Assembly: GCF_002939985.1 (NCBI RefSeq)
Contig: NZ_MDFM01000031.1
Coordinates: forward strand, 1 to 58,384
DNA from: Xanthomonas hortorum pv. cynarae
Lineage (GTDB): Bacteria > Pseudomonadota > Gammaproteobacteria > Xanthomonadales > Xanthomonadaceae
Direction: 5' to 3'
Length of the DNA stretch: 58,384 nt
Within the stretch, counting starts at the first letter, position 1. The number at the start of each line of letters is the position of its first letter. A model generated the notes under the pieces. The model worked only from the letters and a program-made list of their open reading frames with translations, did not search any database and had not been told where the DNA came from. The position numbers were made by a program, and so were the translations under genes. This document shows, piece after piece, positions 27,586-38,393 of this stretch.

Positions 27586-28370
27586 GCCTCGGCTCCCGCA
27601 GCCTGCTTGCCATGCGCCGCATCGGTGCGTGCCTGCAGCGCGCGCAGCGCCTGCAATTCCGCAGCGCTCGGTGGCGTGGTCTGCGCCAGATCGGCGGCGA
27701 AGCGGATCGGCCAGCCGGTGGCCGCACTCACCTGTTCGCGGGTGCTGCCGGGGTGCAAGGCGGTGACGGTGAGTTCGCGGGTCACGGGGTCGGGCTCCAT
27801 CACACACAGGTCGGTAACCACCACGGTCGGGCCGGCGCCAGGCAGGCCGGCACGCTGGCGCGCATCGCCACCGTCCAGATGCCCGACCGTGGTGATGAAG
27901 TCCAGCACCGGCACGAAGCTGCGTGTGGATTGGCGAATGATGATGAACACCTGCTTGGCGCTGGCCGCAATCTCCGGCGCGCCACCGGCGCCGGGCAGCC
28001 GCGTTCTCGGCGCATCGTAGGGGCCGATCACCGTGGTGTTGAGGTTGGCATGGCGATCGATCTGCGCCGCGCCCAGAAAGCCCACATCCACGCGACCGCC
28101 CTGCAACCAGTAGCGAAAGATCTCCGGCGTGGAGACCACGGTGTCGGCGGTGTCGGCCAGTTCGCCATCGCCGATCGACAGCGGCAGCACGTCCGGGCGC
28201 GCGCCGATCGGGCCGGATTCGTAGATCAGGGTGACGTCCGGCGCATGCGTCAGCCGCGCCAGGTTGGCGGCAGTGGATGGCAGGCCGATGCCGACGAAGC
28301 ACACCGCGTTATCGGGCAGGCGCCGCGCGGCCGCCACGGTCATCATTTCATTGGTGCTGTAGTCGCTCAT
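27582..28370 (-). CDS. pcaJ: 3-oxoadipate CoA-transferase subunit B
   Basis: 262 aa, the subunit carrying the catalytic glutamate ([10 protein letters not shown], near residue 50). With PcaI it moves CoA from succinyl-CoA to beta-ketoadipate. It overlaps pcaI upstream and pcaF downstream by 4 bp each. [14 protein letters not shown] and the [15 protein letters not shown] region [13 protein letters not shown] support the call. Confidence 0.93.
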   Translation of the reverse strand: MSDYSTNEMMTVAAARRLPDNAVCFVGIGLPSTAANLARLTHAPDVTLIYESGPIGARPDVLPLSIGDGELADTADTVVSTPEIFRYWLQGGRVDVGFLGAAQIDRHANLNTTVIGPYDAPRTRLPGAGGAPEIAASAKQVFIIIRQSTRSFVPVLDFITTVGHLDGGDARQRAGLPGAGPTVVVTDLCVMEPDPVTRELTVTALHPGSTREQVSAATGWPIRFAADLAQTTPPSAAELQALRALQARTDAAHGKQAAGAEA

Positions 28371-29230
28371 GCGGCCACCTGCAGCTGCGATTGCGCGTAC
28401 ACGCGCTGGAAGGCAGCGAAATCCTCGGTGTCGACAATATGCGTCTGGATCCAAGCCTGAAAGCGTGCACGGTCGCGTGCGATCGCATCCCAGGCCAGAT
28501 AGAAGCGGTTGTCGCGGGCGTAGTAGCCATGCGCATACGAGGGCGCCGCGCCGCCGGGCACATGGCAGACCGCATCGACTACCCAACGCGGCAGGATGCA
28601 GGCGTTGGGCGGCGCATCCAGCGTGTCGACGATCTCTTCCACCGTCACGATCACCTTGCGCGCCGCCAATGCGGCCTCTTTCTGCACGCCCAGAATGCCC
28701 CATAGCAGCACATTGCCGCGGCGGTCGGCCTGCTGCGCATGGATCACGGTGACATCGGGATTCACTGCCGGCGTGGTGGCCAGCGTTTCGCCGGTGTAGG
28801 GACATTGCAGGAACTTGATGCTGTCGTTGACGCGCGGCAGGTCCGAGCCGACATAACCGCGCAGCACCGCAAACGGCAGGCCCGAGGCACCGGCCACGTA
28901 CGCGTTGGCCATGTCGGCATGGCTGTGTTCGCGGATCTGCAGCGGCTGCGGCCAGGCATGTTCGACCGCATCGCGCAGCCGGTGCAGCGAGCCGACACCG
29001 GGATTGCCGCCCCAGGAAAACCGCAATGCCGCCGCGCACCCGGCGCCGATCAGCTGGTCATAGATCAGATCCGGCGTCATGCGCACCAGGCGCAGGTCGC
29101 GCTTGCGCTGGCGGATCACCTCATGGCCGGCGGCGTGCGGGATCAGATGGGTGAAGCCTTCCATCGCCACGCACTCGCCGTCAGCGATCAGTTGGGACAC
29201 CGCTTCTGAAAGGGAGACGATTTGGGCCAT
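28367..29230 (-). CDS. pcaI: 3-oxoadipate CoA-transferase subunit A
   Basis: 287 aa. EGFTHLIPHAAGHEVIRQ and LRFSWGGNPGVGS belong to the GCN5-type/CatI-PcaI branch of CoA transferases. ATG at 29230 (MAQIVSLSEA); the 11 residues upstream are unlikely. First gene of the leftward operon pcaIJFHGBDC; its upstream region holds a PcaR-type site and is shared with divergent vanA. Confidence 0.93.
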   Translation of the reverse strand: MAQIVSLSEAVSQLIADGECVAMEGFTHLIPHAAGHEVIRQRKRDLRLVRMTPDLIYDQLIGAGCAAALRFSWGGNPGVGSLHRLRDAVEHAWPQPLQIREHSHADMANAYVAGASGLPFAVLRGYVGSDLPRVNDSIKFLQCPYTGETLATTPAVNPDVTVIHAQQADRRGNVLLWGILGVQKEAALAARKVIVTVEEIVDTLDAPPNACILPRWVVDAVCHVPGGAAPSYAHGYYARDNRFYLAWDAIARDRARFQAWIQTHIVDTEDFAAFQRVYAQSQLQVAA

Positions 29231-29294
29231 TGCAAGAGTCCTGCACAGCGAGCGTGCGGTCACGGTAGGCGCAGCGGCACAGCCCGGTCAATCC

Positions 29295-29325
29295 GATTAT
29301 CGGTGTGCATATTCGATAATCGCAC
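29295..29325. promoter_or_regulatory. PcaR-type operator upstream of pcaI
   Basis: Inverted repeat GATTATCG (29295-29302) N11 CGATAATC (29314-29321). The right half extends to ATTCGATAATCGCAC (29311-29325), 14 of 15 positions of the sequence GTTCGATAATCGCAC that I recall as the Pseudomonas PcaR site. The left half, read towards pcaI, supplies a GATAAT hexamer that could be the -10 element. Confidence 0.55.
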
Positions 29326-29364
29326 AATTTCGCATGGCGACTGACGCTCCAACATTGTCTCCGG

Positions 29365-29372
29365 TGTATACA
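29365..29372. promoter_or_regulatory. Candidate VanR operator 1 (TGTATACA)
   Basis: Palindrome TGTATACA in the pcaI-vanA gap, repeated at 29460-29467. FadR-subgroup GntR regulators such as VanR bind sites of this form. Confidence 0.4.
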
Positions 29373-29458
29373 TAACTTCGCTTGCAAGCAGACGCCAGCG
29401 CTGGCAAGCGCGTCAACTGGTTGCCAGCCGGCGTACCACTGCCGATCCGCACCCCAGG

Positions 29459-29468
29459 TTGTATACAA
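29459..29468. promoter_or_regulatory. Candidate VanR operator 2 (TTGTATACAA)
   Basis: Perfect 10-bp palindrome 18 bp ahead of the vanA start. Its centre is 95 bp from that of the first site, about nine helical turns, which would suit a repression loop. Confidence 0.5.
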
Positions 29469-29486
29469 ACCCCAGGAGTCACGGTC

Positions 29487-30563
29487 ATGTCCCAGTCTAA
29501 GCAGCTGTTTCCCCTCAACGCGTGGTATGCCGTCGCCTGGGACCACGAGATCAAGCACGCGCTGGCCCCGCGCAAGGTCTGCAACCTGGATGTGATGCTG
29601 TATCGCAGCACCGCCGGGGCCGTGATCGCACTCGAAGACGCGTGCTGGCATCGCCTGGTGCCGCTGTCAATGGGCAAGCTGCGCGGCGACGATGTGGTGT
29701 GCGGTTATCACGGGCTGGTCTACAACACCCAGGGCCGCTGCGTGCACATGCCCTCGCAGGAGACCATCAACCCGTCCGCATGCGTGCGCAGTTTTCCGGT
29801 GGCCGAGAAGCATCGCTATGTGTGGATCTGGCCCGGCGACCCGGCGCAGGCCGACACCAGCCTGATTCCCGATCTGCATTGGGCGCACGACCCGGCCTGG
29901 GCCGGCGACGGCCGTACCATCTACGCCAAGTGCGACTACCGGCTGGTGCTGGACAACCTGATGGACCTGACCCACGAGACCTTCGTGCATGGCTCCAGCA
30001 TCGGCCAGGACGAGATCGCCGAAGCGCCGTTCGATGTGATGCACGGCGACCGCTCGGTGGTGGTGTCGCGCTGGATGCGCAATATCGACGCGCCACCGTT
30101 CTGGGCCAGCCAGATCGCGCGCCATCTGGATTACCACGGCAAGGTCGATCGCTGGCAGATCATCCGTTTCGAAGCGCCCGGCACCATCGCCATCGATGTC
30201 GGTGTAGCCATCGCCGGCACCGGTGCGCCGGAGGGCGACCGCAGCCAGGGCGTCAACGGCTACGTGCTCAATACCATCACGCCCGAAACCGACACCACCT
30301 GCCACTACTTCTGGGCGTTCATGCGCAACTACGCGCTGCACGACCAATCGCTGACCACGCTGACCCGTGCGGGCGTCACCGGCGTGTTCGGCGAGGACGA
30401 GGCGGTGCTGGAAGCGCAGCAGCGCGCCATCGACGCGCATCCGGATCACACCTTCTACAACCTCAACGTCGATGCCGGCGGCATGTGGGCGCGCCGCGTG
30501 ATCGATCGGCTGATCGCACAGGAACAGCGCGCGCAGGAATTGTCGCTGCGCATGGTGGGCTAA
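29487..30563 (+). CDS. vanA: Vanillate O-demethylase, Rieske oxygenase subunit
   Basis: 358 aa Rieske non-heme iron oxygenase that turns vanillate into protocatechuate and formaldehyde. The 2Fe-2S Rieske ligands are in CWHR and CGYHG (about residues 53-76). The mononuclear iron site is in DNLMDLTHETFVHGSS with two histidines. ATG at 29487 follows CCAGGAG at a fair distance; the upstream in-frame start at 29382 would cross operator 2. Electrons come from VanB; vanR lies between the two genes. Confidence 0.95.
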   Translation: MSQSKQLFPLNAWYAVAWDHEIKHALAPRKVCNLDVMLYRSTAGAVIALEDACWHRLVPLSMGKLRGDDVVCGYHGLVYNTQGRCVHMPSQETINPSACVRSFPVAEKHRYVWIWPGDPAQADTSLIPDLHWAHDPAWAGDGRTIYAKCDYRLVLDNLMDLTHETFVHGSSIGQDEIAEAPFDVMHGDRSVVVSRWMRNIDAPPFWASQIARHLDYHGKVDRWQIIRFEAPGTIAIDVGVAIAGTGAPEGDRSQGVNGYVLNTITPETDTTCHYFWAFMRNYALHDQSLTTLTRAGVTGVFGEDEAVLEAQQRAIDAHPDHTFYNLNVDAGGMWARRVIDRLIAQEQRAQELSLRMVG

Positions 30564-30584
30564 AGCACCGCGACGGAGGTTCGC

Positions 30585-31388
30585 ATGTCACCGACCACCC
30601 CGTTTCGCAGCAGTGCCGCGCAGACCACGCGCGCACTGCTGTCGCTACGCGAACTGATTCTCGACGGCACCCTGCCGGCCGGCGCGCGGCTGTCCGAGCT
30701 GGCGGTGGTGCAGCGGCTGGGCATGTCGCGCACGCCGGTGCGCGCCGCGTTGCAGCGTCTCTGCGAAGAAGGCCTGGCCAGCGCACTGCCGGGCGGCGGC
30801 TACGCGGTGCAGGCCTTCAGCGAACGCGATGTGCACGATGCGATCGAACTGCGCGGCACGCTCGAAGGCCTGGCCGCGCGCATGGCCGCCGAACGCGGGG
30901 CATCCGCCGCATCGCTGGCTCAGGCTCGCCAGTTGCTGGACACGCTCGACGGCATCGTCGGCTCGCCACTGCACGCCATCGACTTCACCGCTTACGTGCA
31001 GGCCAACGCGCAGTTCCACGCGTTGCTGGTGGCCATGGCCGGCAGCGATGTGCTGGGCCGCGAACTCACCCGTGTGCTGCAGCTGCCGTTCGCCTCGCCC
31101 AACAGCCTGGTCATGGCGCAGACCACCAGCGCCGAAGCACAACTGATTCTGACGCTGGCGCAAGACCAGCATCGCGAAGTCATCGCTGCCATCGAATACC
31201 GCCAGGGCGCGCGTGCCGAAGCGCTGATGCGCGAACACGCACGGCTTGCGCATCGCAATCTGCGTCACGTACTGCAAACCCCGGCGGCGATCACCCAGGT
31301 GCGCGGTGGCGCCTTGATCGGCCGCGCCCATCCGTCCAACGCTGGCAGCAGCCAGCACCCCCTTCTGCCCGGAGTTCCCCATGCGTAA
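30585..31388 (+). CDS. vanR: GntR family regulator VanR
   Basis: 267 aa. Winged HTH at about 15-80 with SELAVVQRLGMSRTPVRAAL, then a helical FCD ligand domain (AIELRGTLEGLAARMAAERG and AQFHALLVAMAGS). FadR-subgroup repressors next to vanAB release DNA on binding vanillate. It sits between vanA and vanB and overlaps vanB by 8 bp, so it is probably autoregulated within the operon. Confidence 0.9.
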   Translation: MSPTTPFRSSAAQTTRALLSLRELILDGTLPAGARLSELAVVQRLGMSRTPVRAALQRLCEEGLASALPGGGYAVQAFSERDVHDAIELRGTLEGLAARMAAERGASAASLAQARQLLDTLDGIVGSPLHAIDFTAYVQANAQFHALLVAMAGSDVLGRELTRVLQLPFASPNSLVMAQTTSAEAQLILTLAQDQHREVIAAIEYRQGARAEALMREHARLAHRNLRHVLQTPAAITQVRGGALIGRAHPSNAGSSQHPLLPGVPHA

Positions 31389-32364
31389 AGACACCCAGTG
31401 GCACCGCGCCCATGTCGTCAGCATTGCCGATGCCTGCGAGGGCGTGCGCGAGATCGTGCTCGATCCCGGCACTGCGGCGCGCCCGTTCGAGGTGGGCAGT
31501 CATCTGGATTTTCGCGTGCAGCTGCATGGCCGTGCCGATGTGCGTTCGTACTCGCTGGTGGGCGAACCGCGCTCCGATGGCTATTACCAGATCGCGGTAC
31601 GGCAGATGCCCGACAGCCGCGGCGGCTCGCGGCATATGTGGACCCTGCAGCCCGGCGACGTGGTGGAGATCTCGCCGCCCAGCAACAACTTTGCGCTGGA
31701 TGAGAGCGGCGAGGAAATCCTGTTGATCGCCGGCGGCATCGGCATCACGCCGATCATCGGCATGGCGCAGCGTCTGTCACGTCGTCACCGGTCCTTTCGC
31801 CTGCTGTACGTCGGCCGCTCGCGTGCTGCGATGGCGTATGCGGACGAGTTGGAAACCTTGCTCGGCGAGCGCCTGCAGCTGCATTGCGACGACACCGCAG
31901 GGCAGCCGGATCTTGCCGCCGAATTGGTGCGCCTGTCGCCCAATGCCGAGGTGTATGTGTGCGGGCCACTGGGCATGCTCGAAGCGGTGCGCCAGCACTG
32001 GCACGCCGCCGGACGTTCGCGCGCACGGCTGCATTTCGAAACCTTCGGCAACAGCGGGCGAGTGCCGGCGCAGGCCTTCGTGGTCAAGTTGCCCGGGCTC
32101 GGCCTGGAAGTGCCGGTGGCGGAAAACGAATCGATGCTGGATGCCCTGGCCGATGCCGGGGTGGAGCTGATCGCCGAATGCCGGCGCGGCGAATGCGGGC
32201 TGTGCGCGGTGGAAGTGCTGGACAGCGCGGCCGATATCGACCACCGCGATGTGTTCTTCAGCGACGAACAACGCCGCGAGAACCGCAAACTGTGCGCCTG
32301 CGTCTCGCGCGCGGTGGGTGGCAGCATCAGTATCGATACGGGGTATCGCGGCGAGCTGGGCTGA
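31381..32364 (+). CDS. vanB: Vanillate O-demethylase, ferredoxin reductase subunit
   Basis: 327 aa phthalate-dioxygenase-reductase type electron donor for VanA. FMN domain with DVRSYSLVGEP, NAD domain with LLIAGGIGITPIIGMA, and a C-terminal plant-type 2Fe-2S ferredoxin with Cys in ECRRGECGLCAVEVLD and KLCACVSRA. Its start overlaps the vanR end, so the pair is co-translated. Confidence 0.95.
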   Translation: MRKDTQWHRAHVVSIADACEGVREIVLDPGTAARPFEVGSHLDFRVQLHGRADVRSYSLVGEPRSDGYYQIAVRQMPDSRGGSRHMWTLQPGDVVEISPPSNNFALDESGEEILLIAGGIGITPIIGMAQRLSRRHRSFRLLYVGRSRAAMAYADELETLLGERLQLHCDDTAGQPDLAAELVRLSPNAEVYVCGPLGMLEAVRQHWHAAGRSRARLHFETFGNSGRVPAQAFVVKLPGLGLEVPVAENESMLDALADAGVELIAECRRGECGLCAVEVLDSAADIDHRDVFFSDEQRRENRKLCACVSRAVGGSISIDTGYRGELG

Positions 32365-32542
32365 GAGCGCAGCAAAACTGCCGCGCCAACCATCAGCCAG
32401 GCGCGGCAGGCGCTCGCTGCGACGAGTGCCACGCACGCACTGCGGTTTCTGCGTGCGCCGTGCACGCCCGCCTGACGACTACTCGCTACCGCTTGCATGC
32501 TGCCGTGTTTGCATCCTCACGCACATGCGCGATCATCTGCGC

Positions 32543-33352
32543 ATGGAGTCGACTCACTACAGGACGGTCCCGGCGCCGGCGCTCAACCCGCGCCAGGAGC
32601 AATTGGTGGCATTGGTGCGGCAGCAGGGCTTTGCCGAAGTGGAAGGGCTGGCAACGCGCTTCGACGTCACCCCGCAGACCATTCGCCGCGACCTCACGTT
32701 GCTGTGCGATGCCGGCGTGCTGCGCCGCTATCACGGCGGCGTCAGCATGCCCTCGAGTGTGGAAAACCTGGCCTACACCGCGCGCAAGGCGCTACAGGCG
32801 CGCGAAAAGCAGCACATCGCCGCCCAGGTCGCCCGCTTCATTCCCGACGATGCCTCGCTGTTCATCAACCTGGGCACCACCAACGAAGAAGTGGCGCGCG
32901 CCTTGCTGCAGCACCGCGGCCTGCGCGTGATCACCAACAACCTCAACGTGGCGGTGATGCTCAGCGCCAACCCCAGCTTCGAGGTCATCGTGGCCGGCGG
33001 CGTGGTACGCGGACGCGACCAGGGCGTGACTGGCGAGGCGACGGTGGAGCTGATCCGTCAGTTCAAGGTGGACTTCGGGGTGATCGGCATTTCCGGCATC
33101 GACCTGGACGGCACCCTGCTGGATTTCGACTACCAAGAGGTGCGCGTGGCCCAGGCCATCATCGAGCACTCGCGGCAGGTGCTGCTGGCTGCCGACCACA
33201 GCAAGTTGGGTCGCAACGCCATGGTGCGGCTGGGCGCGATCACCCAGGTGCACGACTGGTTCACCGACCGGCCACCGCCGCAGGAACTGGCCGCCGTGCT
33301 GGCCGAGGCCGGCACCCGGGTGCATCTGGCAAACCCTGGCGATGCCAGCTGA
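32543..33352 (+). CDS. glpR: DeoR family glycerol-3-phosphate regulon repressor
   Basis: 269 aa. N-terminal DeoR HTH (LATRFDVTPQTIRRDLTLL near 35-53, then RRYHGGVSMPSS) and a C-terminal sugar-phosphate sensor domain (NLGTTNEEVARALL, ITNNLNVAVML, VIGISGIDLDG, LAADHSKLGR). Start at 32543 chosen; 32525 would add six residues. It precedes glpD, glpF and glpK and GlpR-like palindromes lie just upstream of glpD. Confidence 0.9.
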   Translation: MESTHYRTVPAPALNPRQEQLVALVRQQGFAEVEGLATRFDVTPQTIRRDLTLLCDAGVLRRYHGGVSMPSSVENLAYTARKALQAREKQHIAAQVARFIPDDASLFINLGTTNEEVARALLQHRGLRVITNNLNVAVMLSANPSFEVIVAGGVVRGRDQGVTGEATVELIRQFKVDFGVIGISGIDLDGTLLDFDYQEVRVAQAIIEHSRQVLLAADHSKLGRNAMVRLGAITQVHDWFTDRPPPQELAAVLAEAGTRVHLANPGDAS

Positions 33353-33510
33353 GCCGATTGTTCGTTTTTGTGCGTTTGCGATAAGCGCACATTCCTGGAC
33401 CGTCATTTCTGATCCAGAATAGCGATCGAAATCCCGCTTCCAATAGCTGCCCCAACGGGGGCCTATCCTGAAACAGGGGTTTGACGTCCCTTCACGTCCC
33501 GACAAGGTTT

Positions 33511-33534
33511 GATGTTCGAATATGTTCGAACATG
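33511..33534. promoter_or_regulatory. GlpR-type operator upstream of glpD
   Basis: Perfect palindrome ATGTTCGAACAT (33522-33533), preceded ten bases earlier by ATGTTCGAA (33512-33520). Half-sites match the E. coli GlpR consensus half ATGTTCGWT. A TTGACG hexamer at 33481-33486 may be a -35. Another imperfect palindrome TGTGCG-N11-CGCACA lies at 33369-33391. Confidence 0.55.
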
Positions 33535-33578
33535 ACAACTTGGGTTCGCTCTTGTGGCGTACCCGGACGGAGACACCG

Positions 33579-35093
33579 ATGGGCGAGATATACGATCTTC
33601 TGGTGATAGGCGGTGGTATCAACGGGGTCGGCATCGCCCGCGATGCGGCCGGGCGCGGCTTGTCGGTGTGCCTGTGCGAGCAGGACGATCTGGCTGCGCA
33701 TACCAGCAGCGCCAGCACCAAGCTCATTCACGGCGGCCTGCGCTACCTTGAGCAGTACGAGTTCGCGCTGGTCGGCAAGGCGCTGGCCGAGCGCGAGGTG
33801 CTGCTGCGGCTGGCCCCGCACATCATCTGGCCGCTGCGTTTCCTGCTGCCGCATCAACCGCATCTGCGTCCGGCATGGATGATTCGTGCCGGCCTGTTTC
33901 TGTACGACCATCTCGGAGGCAGCAAGCGCAGCCTGCCGCGCTCGCGCCGGCTGTCGCTGCGCACGCACCCGGTGGGCCAGCCATTGCAGGAGTCGCTGCG
34001 CACCGGTTTTGTGTACTCCGATGCCTGGGTGCAGGACGCGCGGCTGGTGGTGCTCAATGCGATGGACGCTGCCAAGCGTGGCGCGCAGATCCATACGCGC
34101 ACGCGCTGTGTCGGTGCCTGGCGCGATGCCGGTTTCTGGTATGCCGAACTCGAAGGTCGCGACGGCCGCCGCCGCACCGTGCAGGCGCGTGCGCTGGCCA
34201 ATGCGGCCGGTCCGTGGGCGGTGTCGTTCCTGGACAAGGTGGCCGCGGTGCCGCACAAGCATGCGCTGCGCCTGGTCAAGGGCAGCCACATCGTGGTGCC
34301 CAAACTGTTCGACCACGACCATGCGTACATCTTCCAGCAACCGGACCGGCGCATCGTGTTCGCCATTCCGTACGAGCACGACTTCACCTTGATCGGCACC
34401 ACCGATGTCGACCACGAAGACGACCCCGCCACGCCCAAGATCGACGCGGCCGAGGTGCAGTATCTGTGCGAAGCGGTGAACCTGTATTTCCAGCAGCAGA
34501 TCAGCCCCGCCGATGTGGTGTGGAGCTATAGCGGTGTGCGCCCGCTGCTCGACGATGCCGAGGACAACGCCGCCGAAGTCACCCGCGATTACCAACTGGA
34601 AGTGCTCACCGACGGGGCGCCGTTGCTCAATGTGTTCGGCGGCAAGCTGACCACGTATCGCAAACTCGCCGAAGAGGCGGTCGACCGCCTGACGCATGCG
34701 CTAGACGCACGCAAGCCGGCATGGACGGCGCGTGGCGACGCGCTGCCGGGCGGCGAACAGCGCGATATCGCCAGCCTGCTCGAACGCGTCAGCAGCGCGC
34801 GGCCGTGGCTGCCGGCACCTACCGCACAGCGGCTGGTACGCAACTACGGCACCTGTGCGGAGCAGCTGCTGGGCGAGGCGCGGGACATCGCGGCATTGGG
34901 TACGCACTTCGGTGCCGATCTGTACCAGGCCGAGGTGGACTACCTGCGTGCCCACGAGTGGGCCGTGACCGCCGACGACATCCTGTGGCGCCGCAGCAAA
35001 CTCGGTCTGCGCATCGATGCGGCCGGGCGCCAGCGTCTGGAAGACTATCTGCAGACGCAATCGGTCCAGCAGGTGGACGTGGTACCGGCCTGA
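33579..35093 (+). CDS. glpD: Glycerol-3-phosphate dehydrogenase, aerobic
   Basis: 504 aa membrane-associated FAD enzyme that oxidises glycerol-3-phosphate to dihydroxyacetone phosphate and feeds quinone. FAD loop LLVIGGGINGVGIARDAAGRG at the N-terminus; SSASTKLIHGGLRYLEQYEF is the signature. ATG at 33579 follows CGGAG; the upstream in-frame start at 33522 would lie inside the operator. Length matches GlpD. Confidence 0.96.
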   Translation: MGEIYDLLVIGGGINGVGIARDAAGRGLSVCLCEQDDLAAHTSSASTKLIHGGLRYLEQYEFALVGKALAEREVLLRLAPHIIWPLRFLLPHQPHLRPAWMIRAGLFLYDHLGGSKRSLPRSRRLSLRTHPVGQPLQESLRTGFVYSDAWVQDARLVVLNAMDAAKRGAQIHTRTRCVGAWRDAGFWYAELEGRDGRRRTVQARALANAAGPWAVSFLDKVAAVPHKHALRLVKGSHIVVPKLFDHDHAYIFQQPDRRIVFAIPYEHDFTLIGTTDVDHEDDPATPKIDAAEVQYLCEAVNLYFQQQISPADVVWSYSGVRPLLDDAEDNAAEVTRDYQLEVLTDGAPLLNVFGGKLTTYRKLAEEAVDRLTHALDARKPAWTARGDALPGGEQRDIASLLERVSSARPWLPAPTAQRLVRNYGTCAEQLLGEARDIAALGTHFGADLYQAEVDYLRAHEWAVTADDILWRRSKLGLRIDAAGRQRLEDYLQTQSVQQVDVVPA

Positions 35094-35185
35094 TCGAACA
35101 ACGTTGCCGGCGAGGACGGGTCGTTCGGCAACGTATCCTGGCGCATTCGCCAGCATCATCCCGAGTCACGTGGAGGGCAACCCAG

Positions 35186-35293
35186 ATGAGCACCAACCAA
35201 CACCCCTGCGCGCCAACATGCGCGCCGCACCACCCTGCCTGCGTCATTGAGACCAGCATCCGCACTGTCGCAACCATGAGGTCGCGCGCATGA
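35186..35293 (+). CDS. Small Cys/His-rich ORF coupled to glpF
   Basis: 35 codons from ATG 35186 with a strong ribosome site (GTGGAGGG) 8 bp upstream. The peptide contains HPCAPTCAPHHPACV, three Cys and three His in 14 residues. Its stop overlaps the glpF start (ATGA at 35290-35293), so it may be a translated leader that couples ribosomes to glpF. No known family is recognised. It could alternatively be only a re-initiation device. Confidence 0.45.
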   Translation: MSTNQHPCAPTCAPHHPACVIETSIRTVATMRSRA

Positions 35294-36111
35294 GCCGCCA
35301 ACTCGTAGGTGAGTTGATCTCCGAAGCGGTGGCGATGTTCATCATCATCGCGCTCGGCGATTCGGTCGCGGCGATGTACATCCTCTACGACCCCAGCCCG
35401 TATCAGAACGCCTACTGGGGCGTGTGTATCGCCTGGGGCCTGTCGGTGACGCTGGCGATCTATGTCACCGGCTCGGTGTCCGGCACGCATGCCAATCCGG
35501 CGGTGACGCTGGCGCTGGCGTTGTTCCGCGATTTCTCCTGGAAGAAAGTGCTGCCGTACTGGGGCGCGCAAGTGATCGGTGCGTTTCTGGGCGCGGCCAT
35601 CGTCTACCAGATGTACGGGCCGGTGATCGATCACTACAACCAGGTGCAACAGCTCACCCGCGAAGCCGGTGGCGCAGCCGGGGTGCTCTTGACCGCACCC
35701 GGCCTTGCGGTCACGCCGATGCATGCGTTGGTGGACCAGATCATCATCACTGCGTTCCTGATCTTCGGCATCTTCGCCATCACCGAACAGTTCAACGAAG
35801 CTGCGCCGACCGCCAACTCCGGCGCGCTGATGATCGGTTTGCTGGTGGCCACGCTGGGCGCGTCGATGGGCTATCTGGAAGCCTGGGCGATGAACCCGGC
35901 GCGCGATTTCGGCCCGCGCCTGTTCGCCTACTTCGCCGGCTGGGGCGAGGCCGCGTTGCCGGCCAAGGACAATTACTGGTGGATCCCGATCGCCGGCCCG
36001 TTGATCGGCGGCCCCATCGGCGCGCTCGCCTACCAGTGGCTGATCCTGCCATTTCTGCCGGCACGCGTGCGGCATCTGCAGGGCGGCAAACCGCCGCTCG
36101 ACCCGCAGTAA
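35290..36111 (+). CDS. glpF: MIP family channel, glycerol uptake facilitator
   Basis: 273 aa, six membrane helices and the two half-helix motifs [11 protein letters not shown] and [12 protein letters not shown] (NPA boxes). The Asp after the second NPA (NPARD) is typical of glycerol facilitators rather than water channels. It lies between glpD and glpK, giving entry, phosphorylation and oxidation of glycerol in one cluster. It has no good ribosome site of its own, which fits coupling to the upstream small ORF. Confidence 0.95.
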   Translation: MSRQLVGELISEAVAMFIIIALGDSVAAMYILYDPSPYQNAYWGVCIAWGLSVTLAIYVTGSVSGTHANPAVTLALALFRDFSWKKVLPYWGAQVIGAFLGAAIVYQMYGPVIDHYNQVQQLTREAGGAAGVLLTAPGLAVTPMHALVDQIIITAFLIFGIFAITEQFNEAAPTANSGALMIGLLVATLGASMGYLEAWAMNPARDFGPRLFAYFAGWGEAALPAKDNYWWIPIAGPLIGGPIGALAYQWLILPFLPARVRHLQGGKPPLDPQ

Positions 36112-36131
36112 TCGCACTGCTGCGCGACTGA

Positions 36132-37745
<1,614 letters not shown>

Positions 37746-37764
37746 ACACTGCCACCGAAACGAC

Positions 37765-37788
37765 TGCGCCCACCATCCGGTGGGCGCA
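37765..37788 (+). terminator. Hairpin after glpK
   Basis: Perfect 10-bp stem TGCGCCCACC-atcc-GGTGGGCGCA, 20 bp after the glpK stop. There is no T run, so termination efficiency is uncertain. Confidence 0.5.
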
Positions 37789-37818
37789 ACGTTAGGTTAG
37801 CAACTCGCGTGAGTTACG

Positions 37819-37851
37819 CACTGCAGGGCTACACGCTGCTGCCCTGCAGTG
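37819..37851. repeat. CACTGCAGGGC inverted repeat
   Basis: CACTGCAGGGC (37819-37829) and GCCCTGCAGTG (37841-37851) form a perfect 11-bp stem with an 11-nt loop; a third copy of the core, GCCCTGCAGTGCCG, follows near 37861-37874. It lies between glpK and the convergent SnoaL-like gene and may terminate both. Confidence 0.6.
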
Positions 37852-37880
37852 TCGCATCCAGCCCTGCAGTGCCGCAGCAC

Positions 37881-38393
37881 TTACTGGCCGCCGGTATTGG
37901 CGCGGCCGGCAATCGTGTCCGGATCCCAATGTTCCTTGATCAGGCCTTTTTCGATGCGGAACATGTCGAACCAGGTGGTGGTGTAGGTCTTGCTCGGATC
38001 ACGCGGATCCGGCAGCGTGCGCACCGACACCAGCGTGACCAGATCACGATCTGCGGTGATGGCCACCAGCGGCAACTGCACGCGTTCCTGCACCGGCGTC
38101 GGCGGCACGAAGGCGGTCAGAAATGCAATGAAGGCGTCGCGCCCGTTGGCCACATTCGGGTTGTGCTGAATGTAGTTCTTGTCCATGTACATCGGCGCGT
38201 ACTGCACCTGACCGGCTTCGAACACGGTGCGCCAGAAATCGTAGACCAGGCGCTTGTTGGCGGTTTCGAACCAGGTGGAACCGACCAGCATCTTCTGGTG
38301 GTTGGGATTGGCGGTCACTGCGGTCTGCGCGAACGCAGCCACGGGCGCCACCAGCATGACCAGTAACAAAGCGCGGGAGAACAGCTTATTCAT
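37881..38393 (-). CDS. Secreted SnoaL-like / NTF2 family protein
   Basis: 170 aa. A signal peptide (MNKLFSRALLLVMLVAPVAAFAQ) leads to an NTF2-like domain with YDFWRTVFEAGQV, MYMDKNYIQHNPNVANGRDA and WFDMFRIEKGLIKEHWDP. The family is often annotated as predicted aldol condensase / SnoaL-like, without proven activity. ATG 38393. Periplasmic location is likely. Confidence 0.82.
   Translation of the reverse strand: MNKLFSRALLLVMLVAPVAAFAQTAVTANPNHQKMLVGSTWFETANKRLVYDFWRTVFEAGQVQYAPMYMDKNYIQHNPNVANGRDAFIAFLTAFVPPTPVQERVQLPLVAITADRDLVTLVSVRTLPDPRDPSKTYTTTWFDMFRIEKGLIKEHWDPDTIAGRANTGGQ

Noticed and set aside
33369..33391. TGTGCG-N11-CGCACA as glpR terminator
   Set aside because: No T run follows and the stem is short; left as a possible operator only.
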